64,000 nucleotides of DNA from Streptomyces cadmiisoli (GTDB lineage Bacteria; Actinomycetota; Actinomycetes; Streptomycetales; Streptomycetaceae): contig NZ_CP030073.1 in NCBI RefSeq assembly GCF_003261055.1, forward strand, positions 8,246,001 to 8,310,000, read 5' to 3'. Below the pieces are notes generated by a model. It did not search any database. It worked only from the letters and a program-made list of their open reading frames with translations, and was not told where the DNA came from. Shown here one piece after another: positions 38,456 to 46,344 of the stretch. The position numbers and the translations under genes were made by a program. How positions within the stretch are numbered: the stretch's first letter is position 1; the number at the start of each line of letters is the position of its first letter.

Positions 38456-38878
38456 TCATGCCGAAGCCGGGATCCCCAACTCGGTGAGCAGCCCGCGTAC
38501 TCGCTGCTCCACGGCGTCGCGGATCGGCCGGACGGCGTCGACGCCCTGCCCCGCCGGGTCGTCCAACTGCCAGTCCAGGTACCGCTTCCCGGGGAAGACG
38601 GGGCAAGCGTCCCCGCAGCCCATGGTGATCACCACGTCCGAGCACTGCACTGCCTGCGTGGTGAGGACCTGCGGCGTCCGGGCGGAGATGTCGATGCCCA
38701 CCTCCTTCATCGCCTCCACGACCGCGGGGTTGACGGAGTCGGCGGGGGCGGAGCCCGCCGAGCGGACCTCCACCCGGTCGCCGGCGAGATGGGCGAGGAA
38801 CGCGGCGCCCATCTGCGAGCGGCCGGCGTTGTGCACGCAGACGAACAGCACCGACGGACGGACGACGGACGTGGTCAT
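38456..38878 (-). CDS. arsC: Arsenate reductase (low-molecular-weight phosphatase fold)
   Basis: 140 residues. The CX5R catalytic loop is CVHNAGR (Cys14, Arg20). Cys79, Cys88 and Cys92 (VQCSDVVITMGCGDACP) are placed for a disulfide relay or mycothiol chemistry. It reduces arsenate to arsenite. It is the third gene of the arsR operon, 26 bp after the aquaporin gene. Confidence 0.92.
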   Translation of the reverse strand: MTTSVVRPSVLFVCVHNAGRSQMGAAFLAHLAGDRVEVRSAGSAPADSVNPAVVEAMKEVGIDISARTPQVLTTQAVQCSDVVITMGCGDACPVFPGKRYLDWQLDDPAGQGVDAVRPIRDAVEQRVRGLLTELGIPASA

Positions 38879-38904
38879 GGCAGATGTCTTTCTCGGGGAT
38901 GCGG

Positions 38905-39648
38905 TCAGGAAGAGGCGGGTTCGAGGTCGTCCTCGCGGCGCGGAGCACCGATGTCGCGGCGGGCCGGGGCGGTGTCCGGGCCGTGGACCACGGCCACGAC
39001 ACCGAGCCCGACCGCGGCGCCCAGCAGTTGCGCGGCGATGAAGGGTGCGACGGAGGAGGGCGCGATCCCGGCGAAGCTGTCGGTGACGGCCCGGCCGACG
39101 GTCGCCGCCGGGTTCGCGAACGAGGTGGAGGAGGTGAACCAGTAGGCCGCCCCGATGTAGGCGGCCACCGCGGCCGGGGCGAGCGCGGAGCGGCCGATCC
39201 GGCCGAGGCCGAGGACGAGCAGAATCAGCCCGGCCGTCGCGACGACCTCACCCAGCCACAGATGGCCGGCGAACCGCTCCCGGGTGGAGAACGACGCGAG
39301 CGGCCTGGCGAACATCGCGTCGGCCAGCACCGCACCACCGAGCGCGCCGGCGATCTGAGCGGGTACGTACACGGCGACGTCGCGCAGGCTGAGGCCGTGC
39401 GGGGTGCGGCGGCCGGTGAACCAGACCGCGAGGGTGACCGCCGGGTTGAAGTGTCCGCCGGAGACCGGTCCGAGCAGGGTGATCAGAACGCCCAGGCCGA
39501 GGACGGTGGCAAGGGAGTTGGCGAGCAACTGCACGCCGACGTCGTCCGACAACACAGTGGCCTGGATGCCGGAGCCGACCACCACCGCGACCAGCAGCGC
39601 CGTCCCGACGGCCTCGGCCGCGACGCGGCGGCCGAGCGGCGGGCTCAC
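38905..39648 (-). CDS. MIP-family aquaglyceroporin (AqpS-like)
   Basis: 247 residues from a GTG that overlaps the arsR stop codon (GTGA). About six helices carry the two half-helix motifs NPAVT (Asn68) and NPAAT (Asn179). In ars operons such channels let arsenite made by ArsC flow out of the cell and replace an ArsB or Acr3 pump, as shown for AqpS in rhizobia. No arsenite pump is present here. The long frame upstream of the GTG overlaps arsR and is excluded. Confidence 0.88.
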   Translation of the reverse strand: MSPPLGRRVAAEAVGTALLVAVVVGSGIQATVLSDDVGVQLLANSLATVLGLGVLITLLGPVSGGHFNPAVTLAVWFTGRRTPHGLSLRDVAVYVPAQIAGALGGAVLADAMFARPLASFSTRERFAGHLWLGEVVATAGLILLVLGLGRIGRSALAPAAVAAYIGAAYWFTSSTSFANPAATVGRAVTDSFAGIAPSSVAPFIAAQLLGAAVGLGVVAVVHGPDTAPARRDIGAPRREDDLEPASS

Positions 39649-40019
39649 GCGTCGGCCCCGGCGGCCTGCGGGGTGGCCAGAAACGCGGCGAGCCGGTCCA
39701 GGACACCGGGCAGCACCCAGTAGTACACCCAGGTCCCGCGCCGTTGGCAGTCGATGAGTCCGGCCTGCCGCAGCAGCTTGAGATGGTGGGAGATCGTCGG
39801 CTGCGACAGGTCGAAGGCCGGTGTCAGCTCGCACACGCAGACCTCACCGCTCTCGCCGCGCGAGGCGATCATCGACATCAGCCGCAGTCGGACCGGGTCG
39901 CCCAGGGCCTTGAAGAACTTCGCCAGCTCGCCCGCCTCGTCCTCGCCGAGCGGCGCGGCGGACAGGGCCGGGCAGCAGGCGGCGTCCTGGTCGATGATCT
40001 CGAGCTCTTGCTTCGACAT
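39645..40019 (-). CDS. arsR: ArsR-family arsenite-responsive repressor
   Basis: 124 residues with winged HTH (DLSQPTISHHLKLLRQAGLIDCQRRG). Cys15-Cys16 near the N-terminus and the EVCVCEL pair (Cys62, Cys64) are likely As(III) ligands; an N-terminal CC pair also occurs in the Corynebacterium-type ArsR. It heads the arsR-aquaporin-arsC operon and faces arsM across a palindromic operator. Confidence 0.92.
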   Translation of the reverse strand: MSKQELEIIDQDAACCPALSAAPLGEDEAGELAKFFKALGDPVRLRLMSMIASRGESGEVCVCELTPAFDLSQPTISHHLKLLRQAGLIDCQRRGTWVYYWVLPGVLDRLAAFLATPQAAGADA

Positions 40020-40028
40020 GCGTCTATG

Positions 40029-40075
40029 TTGACGTTCTTCGAATCAAAGCGCAAGCTTGCATCAAGGAACGTCAA
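40029..40075. promoter_or_regulatory. ArsR operator between arsR and arsM
   Basis: TTGACGTTC (40029-40037) and GAACGTCAA (40067-40075) are perfect 9-bp inverted arms. They enclose two ATCAA elements and a GCAAGCTTGC palindrome (40051-40060). It can control both divergent transcripts. Confidence 0.75.
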
Positions 40076-40124
40076 TACAAGCCGTTCAGGGGCGTGCCCA
40101 GCCCCCACCATCCAGGAGTGAGTC

Positions 40125-40901
40125 ATGCGTGAGCAGTCCACTGACCTGCGTGAAACCGTCCGCCGACGCTATGCCGCGGCGGCCGTCCAGGTCACCGAGG
40201 GAGGCACCGCCTGCTGCGGTCCCGAACCGGTGGAGGTCGACGAGAACTTCGGTTCCACCGTGTACACGGCAGCTGAGCGCGACGCCTTGCCCGCGGAGGC
40301 CGTCGCCGCCTCCCTCGGCTGCGGCAACCCCACCGCGGTCGCCGAGCTCCGGGAGGGCGAGTGCGTCCTGGACCTCGGCTCCGGCGGCGGCATCGACGTC
40401 CTGCTCTCCGCCCGCCGTGTCGGACCGACGGGCAAGGTGTACGGGCTCGACATGACCGAGGAGATGCTGGCCCTGGCCGTGGCCAACACGCGCAAGGCGG
40501 GAGCCGAGAACGTCGAGTTCCTCAAGGGCGCGATCGAGGCGATACCGCTGCCCGCGAACACCGTCGACGTGGTGATCTCCAACTGTGTGATCAACCTGTC
40601 GGTGGACAAGCCGGCCGTCTTCGCCGAGACCTTCCGCGTGCTGAGGCCCGGCGGCCGGATCGGTGTGTCGGACGTCGTCGCCGACGACACTCTCACCGGC
40701 GAACAGCGCGCCCAGCGGGGCGACTACGTCGGCTGCATCGCCGGGGCCCTGTCCTTCGCCGAATACCGTGCCGGTCTGGTGGCCGCCGGGTTCACCGACG
40801 TCTCGATCACGCCCACCCACCCGGTGGCCGACGGCATGCACTCCGCCGTCGTCCGCGCCGTCAAGCCGCACGATGCGCCGCCGCCCCCGGAGACGGCGTA
40901 G
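40125..40901 (+). CDS. arsM: Arsenite S-adenosylmethionine methyltransferase
   Basis: 258 residues. The SAM motif is VLDLGSGGGIDVLLSA (81-96). Cys66, Cys154 (ISNCVINLS) and Cys204 (GDYVGCIAGAL) match the three conserved cysteines that bind As(III) in ArsM. A CC pair (30-31) is extra. It methylates arsenite to volatile or less retained species. AGGAG lies six bases before ATG. It is divergent from the arsR operon. Confidence 0.93.
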   Translation: MREQSTDLRETVRRRYAAAAVQVTEGGTACCGPEPVEVDENFGSTVYTAAERDALPAEAVAASLGCGNPTAVAELREGECVLDLGSGGGIDVLLSARRVGPTGKVYGLDMTEEMLALAVANTRKAGAENVEFLKGAIEAIPLPANTVDVVISNCVINLSVDKPAVFAETFRVLRPGGRIGVSDVVADDTLTGEQRAQRGDYVGCIAGALSFAEYRAGLVAAGFTDVSITPTHPVADGMHSAVVRAVKPHDAPPPPETA

Positions 40902-41057
40902 TCGTGAGCCGCGCCGGCGCGCCGCCGGCCGTCGCGCGTGTTCCGCGCGGTGCGGATGGGCGGGTCGGGTGACGACGGAACTGCTCGCGGAGCTCGGAGG
41001 CGCCGGCGTTTCAACTCGTCGTGTCGGGGCGGTCTCACAGCTTCCCGCCGCCTGACG

Positions 41058-41210
41058 GTTCGTCACCTCGAGGAGGCGCAGTCGGACGGGGGCTCCGCCG
41101 GGGTTGTCGGGCAGCCTGATGCCGTCGCCGAGCAGTCCCGGTGCGCTGTGCAGGTCGATCTCGTCGATCAGCCCGCGCTCCAGGAGTCGCCGGCCGCCCG
41201 TCGGCATCCT
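41058..41210 (-). pseudogene. Remnant of a dihydrofolate-reductase-like (RibD C-terminal) gene
   Basis: About 50 codons read GGRRLLERGLIDEIDLHSAP, LLGDGIRLPDNPGG and VRLRLLEVT, the C-terminal part of RibD_C/DHFR-like reductases. The N-terminal two thirds is absent, replaced by the ankyrin gene, and no stop follows at the expected place. It is a decayed fragment. Confidence 0.6.
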
Positions 41211-41215
41211 CCGCG

Positions 41216-41713
41216 TCAGGGGCATGGATACACCCGACGCCTACCGATGAACCCACCCGTCGGCGGGGCCTCCGACCGCTGTTCCGCCTTCCGCGCAGGC
41301 TTCGCTCCCCCTGCGATGAGGAGTTCGGCGGTGTCCGGGTGGGGGCCGTGTTCCGCCCAGTCCAGGGGGGACCGGCCGTTGCCGTGCTCTTCGCGGAGGT
41401 TCGGATCGGCGCCGTGCGCCAGCAGTTCCCGCACGGTGTCGGTGTGTCCCCAGCAGGCGGCCGCGCAGAGCGGTGTGCCGTCCGAACCCGGGCCCCTGCT
41501 CTCGGTGTCGGGGGAGGCCCCCGCCTCCATGAGCAGGCGGACCACTTCCGCTTCTCCCTGCACCGAGGCCAGGTACAGAGGGGTGGTGCCGTCGATGTCC
41601 CTGCTCTCCGCGCTCGCACCGCCGCGCAACAGAGCTTTCACACCGTCGGCGTCGCCTGCCAGGGTCGCTTCGAAGAGACGACGGGAGAGCTTCTTCTGCT
41701 GTCGCTGCTTCAT
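41216..41713 (-). CDS. Ankyrin-repeat protein
   Basis: 165 residues with about four ankyrin repeats (DGTTPLYLASVQGEAEVVRLLMEAGASPD, then DGTPLCAAACWGHTDTVRELLAHGADPN, then GRSPLDWAEHGPHPDTAELLIAGGA). There is no signal peptide or other domain, so it is a cytoplasmic binding protein of unknown partner. It directly follows the reductase remnant. Confidence 0.85.
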   Translation of the reverse strand: MKQRQQKKLSRRLFEATLAGDADGVKALLRGGASAESRDIDGTTPLYLASVQGEAEVVRLLMEAGASPDTESRGPGSDGTPLCAAACWGHTDTVRELLAHGADPNLREEHGNGRSPLDWAEHGPHPDTAELLIAGGAKPARKAEQRSEAPPTGGFIGRRRVYPCP

Positions 41714-41797
41714 GGCCGGTGAGGCTAGCGATCATGGATGTGCTGGGGCCGGCCGTATCCGCTCGCGGGCCACAGCGATCAGCGCGTTCGCTGCGTA

Positions 41798-41837
41798 GTG
41801 CTGTGCTGTGCTGTGCAGTGCAGTGCAGTGCGGTGCA
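41798..41837. repeat. Pentanucleotide repeat (GTGCN)8
   Basis: Eight consecutive 5-bp units: GTGCT three times, GTGCA three times, GTGCG once, GTGCA once. It lies between the ankyrin start and the iron box. Such tracts can change length by slippage. Confidence 0.85.
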
Positions 41838-41912
41838 GGTCAGGGCGAGGCTGGGGGTTGCCGGCGATGCAGCGGGGGAGTGGTCGCTGCTACGGGCCGA
41901 CACCCCCTCGAA

Positions 41913-41931
41913 TTAGGTAAGCCAAACCTAA
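41913..41931. promoter_or_regulatory. Iron box (DtxR/DmdR/IdeR operator)
   Basis: TTAGGTAAGCCAAACCTAA matches the 19-bp DtxR-family consensus at about 16 positions, with perfect outer arms TTAGGT/ACCTAA. It ends nine bases before the PPOX start codon, so iron-loaded repressor should block that gene. Confidence 0.85.
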
Positions 41932-41940
41932 TGTCAGATA

Positions 41941-42552
41941 ATGTTCATCGCGCAACCATCCGTGCACTCAGACAGCTTGGAGCCGGCCTTGCCGCACACG
42001 ACCGACACCACAGGGAACCGGCCGGACGGCGGCGCCCGCGAAGGCTGGGTCGAACTCGGCTCGTCCGAGGAACTGCGCGACATCCTCGGTGAACCCTGGC
42101 CCGTGGTCATCGACAAGGTGCACGACCGGCTGACCGACGAGGACGTGGACATCCTCTCCCGATCACCCTTCTGCCTGCTGGCGACCTCCGACGCCGCGGG
42201 CAACTGCGACGTCTCTCCGCGCGGCGACACCCCCGGCTTCACCCACGTCCTCGACGCCGGCACCATCGCCCTGCCGGACCGCCCCGGCAACCGCCGCGGC
42301 GACAGCTTCCACAACATCCTGGACAACCCGCATGCCGGGCTGCTGTATCTCATCCCCGGCAGCAAGCAGGTCCTGCGTGTCAACGGCCGCGCCCGCATTC
42401 TCACCGACGCGCCGTTCTTCGACGCGATGACCCGTGACAACCGTCGCCCCCTGCTGGCGATCGTCCTGGACATCGACGAGATCTACCTGCACTGCTCTCA
42501 GTCGCTGAACCGGTCGGGCGTGTGGAAGCCCGAGTCCTGGAAGGCGACTTGA
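41941..42552 (+). CDS. FMN-dependent PPOX-type flavoprotein (MSMEG_1061-like)
   Basis: 203 residues of the pyridoxamine-phosphate-oxidase split barrel: SRSPFCLLATSDAAGNCDVSPRGDTPGF, NRRGDSFHNILDNPHAGLLYLIPG and VNGRARI. Members bind FMN or F420 and reduce small molecules or degrade heme. The iron box immediately upstream means expression under iron starvation; a role in reducing ferric siderophores or handling heme is an inference. No binding site precedes the ATG, so the transcript may be leaderless or a TTG about 12 codons later may be used. Confidence 0.82.
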   Translation: MFIAQPSVHSDSLEPALPHTTDTTGNRPDGGAREGWVELGSSEELRDILGEPWPVVIDKVHDRLTDEDVDILSRSPFCLLATSDAAGNCDVSPRGDTPGFTHVLDAGTIALPDRPGNRRGDSFHNILDNPHAGLLYLIPGSKQVLRVNGRARILTDAPFFDAMTRDNRRPLLAIVLDIDEIYLHCSQSLNRSGVWKPESWKAT

Positions 42553-42698
42553 GCCGCCACCTCGAACAGGGCGACGTGGCCTGTGCGTCGGGCGTGAGGT
42601 GCGGCTCCGCGGTACGACCTCGTGGATTCCTGTTGGTCAAATGATCATTCCGGCTACAGTCGGCGTTGGCGTACCGGTGATCGACCAGAGGGCGGGCC

Positions 42699-45626
42699 AT
42701 GGCGAGACAGGTCAACACCGATGCCGGCCGACTCCCGGCGCTCGGCGTGCCGCGGTTCGTCGGGCGGGACCGGGAACTCGCCGTACTGGGTGAAGCGCTG
42801 GAAGATCCGCCCGTCGTGGTGCTGATCGACGGCGAGGCCGGCATCGGCAAGACGCGGCTGCTGCGGGAGTTCCTGGCACCCCAGGCCGAGCGTGGGCGTC
42901 GCGTCCTGGCCGGGGCGTGCCCGGAGTTGCGCGTGCCGTACACGCTCGGCGCGGTGGTGGACGCGGTGCGCGACGGTGTCGCGGGTGTGTCCGGGCTGCG
43001 GCTCAGCGGACTGGGCGGTGCCCTGCGGCCGTTGTTCCCCGAGTGGGCGGCCGACCTGCCGCCGGCGCCGGAGCCGCTGGAGGACGCGACCGCGGCGCGA
43101 CACCGCCTGTTCCGGGCTTTCGTCGAGGTGTTCAGCCGGCTCGACGTGGCGGTCCTGGCACTCGAGGACGTGCACTGGGCGGACGAGGCGACCCTGGAGT
43201 TCCTGCTGTTCCTGGTCTCCCGCCGACCGCAGCCGGTGAGCGTGGTCGTGACCTTCCGGCGGGAGGAGGTGCCGGGAGATTCGCTGCTGCTGCGCCTCTC
43301 CTCCCGGCTGCCCGCCGACGCGCACCTGGCGAGACTGACCCTGAAGCCGCTCGCGATCGGCGAGACCGCCGCGTTCGTCTCCTCGATGCTCGCCGACGAA
43401 CATGTGTCGGCCGAGTTCGCGACCTTCCTGCACACACGGACGGAAGGCGTACCGCTGGCGGTGGAGGAGTCGGTGCGGTTGATGCACGACCGGGCCGACC
43501 TCGTACGCCAGGACGGCGGATGGGCTCGCCGCCGGCTGGACCGCATCGAGGTGCCGCCCACCATCCGTGACGCCATGCTGGAACGTGTCGGGCGGCTCCC
43601 GCCGGACACGCGCACGGTCCTGTACGCGGTGTCGGTGCTCTCCGGCCCGGCCGACTACGCGACCCTCAACGCGGTGACCGGCCTGCCCGCGGACCGGTTC
43701 GCCGCGCAGGCTGCCGACGCGATGGCGTGCGGCCTGCTGCGTGAGGACGGGCCCGGACAGTGGTCGTTCCGGCACTCCCTGGCGTGTCACGCCGTGTACG
43801 AGGCCATCCCGGCCCAGGAGCGGCGCGCCATGCATCTGCGGGCGGGCCGAGCGCTGGAGGAGTGGCGGCTGCCGCCGGTGGCGCAGTTGGCCCGGCACTT
43901 CCGGCTGGCCGGTGACATCGAGACGTCGTGCCGGTACACCGAGCAGGCAGCGGACCTGTGCGCGCAGTCCGGTGACGTGGCCACCTCCGCACTGCTGCTC
44001 CACAGCCTCGTCACCACGGTCGCCCTGCCGGTGGAGGCGCTGGTACGGCTGGTCATGAAGATTCAGTTCCAGGCGCTGCCCGGTTCCGACCCGTACTCGA
44101 AGATCGTCGGAGCGTTGCGGTCGGCGCTGCGGACCCAGGCCCTGCCACCGGAACAGGAGGCACTGGTCCGCTTCCACATCGGCCGGGTGCTCATGACGGC
44201 GGGCGACATGGAAACGGGCCGTCTCGAGGTGCTCGGAGCGGTGCCCCACCTCGCGCCGGACTCGCTGGAAGCTGCGCGGGCCCGCATCCTGCTCGCCCTG
44301 CCCCTCGGCAACACATGTCCCGCATCGGAGCATCTGCGGTGGCTGCACAAAGCACCCGCGGTGGCGCCGGCCGTCGCGCCTCACGAGCGACTGCGCCTGT
44401 TCCTGGACCGTGCGCTCGCGCTGCTCGTGCTCGGTGAGGAGGCCGGGTGGGCCGAGGCCCGGCGGATACCGGACGACGTCGCCAGCCCACGGGAGGCGGC
44501 GCTCGTCGCACTGGGCCACGCCAATGCCGGCGAGGTCGCGATGCGCTGGGGGCGGTACGACGAGGCCGCGGCACGGTTCGCCAAGGCCAGGGCGCTCGCC
44601 GAGCGCTACGAGTTGCTGGGCACTCTCGACGGCATCACCTCGACCGGTGTCCACCTGGCCTGGTTCACCGGCGCCTGGACGGGACTCGCGGACCGGGCCG
44701 CGGGACTGGTCGACGACGACGGGGTGCGTCTGAAGGACCGGTGCGAGGCCGCCCTCGTCGCGGGCTTGATGGAGGCTGCCGCCGGAGACCGCGAAACGGC
44801 GGAGCAGCGTCTGCGCTTCGCCGAGCGCGACGAACAGCAACGCATCGATGCCGTGGCCGCGCTGGCACACCTGCGCCTGCGCGACGGAGACACCGACGAG
44901 GCGCTGCGGCTGACCGATGAACTGGCCGAGATCGCCGTGGGCAGTGGAATCTGGCCCCGGGCCGTCGAGTTCGCCCCGGTGCGGCTCGCGGCCCTGGTGG
45001 CCGCCGGTCGGCTCGGACCCGCCGCCGACCTGGTGACGATGTTCGAACGGGCGTTGGGCACCAAGGACGCTCCGGCCGCCCAGGCTTCCCTGCTCCTGTG
45101 TCGCGCGGTCCTGACCGAAGCGGACGGCGCACTCACCGAGGCCGCGGAGTTGTTCGCGCGGACGTCCGACGCCTGGCAGGCACTGCCGCGGCCGTACGAC
45201 GCCCTGCTCGCCCGGGAGCGCCATGCCCGCTGCCTGCTCGCCGCGGGGCGGCACGAGGCCGCGCTGTCGCTGCTGTCCGACGTCGCGAAGGCGTTGGCGG
45301 AACTCGGTGCCCACAACGACGCCGACCGAGTGGCACGGATCCTCGGCGAGCACGACGGGAACACCCGGGTGTCGCGCGGACGGGGCCGACCCGGCTACGG
45401 CAACCGGCTCTCGCCGCGCGAACTGGAGGTGGCCCGACTGCTGGTCGGCGGTCTGACGAACCGACAGATCGCGGAGGATCTCGGGGTGTCGACGCAGACC
45501 GTGGCCAGCCAGGTGAAGTCGGCCATGCGCAAGCTGTGTGTGACGTCGCGGACGGCGCTCGCGCTCAGAGTCGTGGAGTCGGGTCTCGTCGGCGAGCAGG
45601 GGCGATCGCCGCTGCTCGCCGAGTAG
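42699..45626 (+). CDS. LuxR-family regulator of the LAL type
   Basis: 975 residues. An AAA/STAND ATPase has Walker A GEAGIGKTR (45-53) and Walker B VLALEDVHWAD. A TPR-like middle is followed by a C-terminal LuxR HTH (LSPRELEVARLLVGGLTNRQIAEDLGVSTQTVASQV). It is upstream of, and in the same direction as, the Pls-like gene, with 718 bp between them. It is therefore a candidate pathway-specific activator, but that is only positional. Confidence 0.9.
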   Translation: MARQVNTDAGRLPALGVPRFVGRDRELAVLGEALEDPPVVVLIDGEAGIGKTRLLREFLAPQAERGRRVLAGACPELRVPYTLGAVVDAVRDGVAGVSGLRLSGLGGALRPLFPEWAADLPPAPEPLEDATAARHRLFRAFVEVFSRLDVAVLALEDVHWADEATLEFLLFLVSRRPQPVSVVVTFRREEVPGDSLLLRLSSRLPADAHLARLTLKPLAIGETAAFVSSMLADEHVSAEFATFLHTRTEGVPLAVEESVRLMHDRADLVRQDGGWARRRLDRIEVPPTIRDAMLERVGRLPPDTRTVLYAVSVLSGPADYATLNAVTGLPADRFAAQAADAMACGLLREDGPGQWSFRHSLACHAVYEAIPAQERRAMHLRAGRALEEWRLPPVAQLARHFRLAGDIETSCRYTEQAADLCAQSGDVATSALLLHSLVTTVALPVEALVRLVMKIQFQALPGSDPYSKIVGALRSALRTQALPPEQEALVRFHIGRVLMTAGDMETGRLEVLGAVPHLAPDSLEAARARILLALPLGNTCPASEHLRWLHKAPAVAPAVAPHERLRLFLDRALALLVLGEEAGWAEARRIPDDVASPREAALVALGHANAGEVAMRWGRYDEAAARFAKARALAERYELLGTLDGITSTGVHLAWFTGAWTGLADRAAGLVDDDGVRLKDRCEAALVAGLMEAAAGDRETAEQRLRFAERDEQQRIDAVAALAHLRLRDGDTDEALRLTDELAEIAVGSGIWPRAVEFAPVRLAALVAAGRLGPAADLVTMFERALGTKDAPAAQASLLLCRAVLTEADGALTEAAELFARTSDAWQALPRPYDALLARERHARCLLAAGRHEAALSLLSDVAKALAELGAHNDADRVARILGEHDGNTRVSRGRGRPGYGNRLSPRELEVARLLVGGLTNRQIAEDLGVSTQTVASQVKSAMRKLCVTSRTALALRVVESGLVGEQGRSPLLAE

Positions 45627-46084
45627 ATTCCCCCGGCGCTCGCCGCGACAGGAAGAAGGCCGTACGAGCGCGTGGCGCACGAACCGGTCCCCGATGGGCT
45701 GCCGACCGGCCGACCCGGCGGATGATCCGGCCCTTCGAGGAGTCGGTGGCGCCGACGTCGTCGGCGAGTACGCAACGCTCTGAGCGGAAGGCCCATGCCC
45801 GGAACGTGACGCGAGCGGCGAGAGGCGCCACCCCGCTCACGGCCGCGCCGCACCACCCGGTCCGCCTGCGGAGGCGGGGCCGGCAACCGAAACGGGACCA
45901 GGCCGCCAAGGGCGTCGGACCGCGGATCTGCGCGACCGACGGCGCGGGCACCAGCGTCGAGCGGACTCTCCCCACGGCGTTCACGCTGCGCTGACGAGGC
46001 CCCGCGGCGGCGGAAACGACGGCCAGGTCACCGGCCGGTGTTCACCCGGACCACCTGCCCGCAAGGGTGTGGCAGAGCCCGGCC

Positions 46085-46114
46085 GGTCGACGCGGCAGGT
46101 CAGCCGCGTCGACC
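46085..46114. terminator. Strong hairpin in the leader before the Pls-like gene
   Basis: GGTCGACGCGGC and GCCGCGTCGACC are perfect 12-bp arms around a six-base loop. It is 460 bp after the LAL stop, so it may be a terminator or a leader structure. Confidence 0.5.
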
Positions 46115-46258
46115 AGTCCGAGACGCCTGTCCTCTGGCCGGAGACCCCCTCCGGTCGGCTGGGAATGTCCAGCCAGTAGACGGGGTAAAACGTCCGCCAT
46201 GTGGAGGTAAATTAATCTTTCGGTGTTTTCGCCCGTATCGGTTCGGGGTGATCGGAGT

Positions 46259-46279
46259 CGAGTCGGCGGAGTCGACTCG
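46259..46279. promoter_or_regulatory. Inverted repeat upstream of the Pls-like gene
   Basis: CGAGTCG-N7-CGACTCG is a perfect 7-7-7 dyad 65 bp before the start codon and about 40 bp downstream of an A/T-rich promoter-like stretch. It is a candidate operator for the neighbouring LAL or another regulator. Confidence 0.45.
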
Positions 46280-46344
46280 AGACGACGCACCCGCATCAAG
46301 CCGAAGGGAGCCGTGGAGAGGCGGAGGCCCCTGGAGGTGCTGTC

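Larger units (their letters stand above)
45627..46344. other. 718-bp gene-free leader before the Pls-like gene
   Basis: No credible coding frame. It contains a 12-bp-stem hairpin, an A/T-rich island at about 46207-46224 in otherwise GC-rich DNA, and an inverted repeat near 46259-46279. These suggest a terminator for the LAL gene and a separate regulated promoter for the downstream gene. Confidence 0.6.

Noticed and set aside
42654..45680. A 1008-codon open frame antisense to the LAL gene
   Set aside because: Composition is typical of an antisense shadow and no domain is recognisable; the plus-strand LAL has clear ATPase and HTH motifs.
45565..45984. A 139-codon minus-strand frame after the LAL gene
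   Set aside because: No binding site, Arg-rich, overlaps the end of LAL; treated as non-coding leader.
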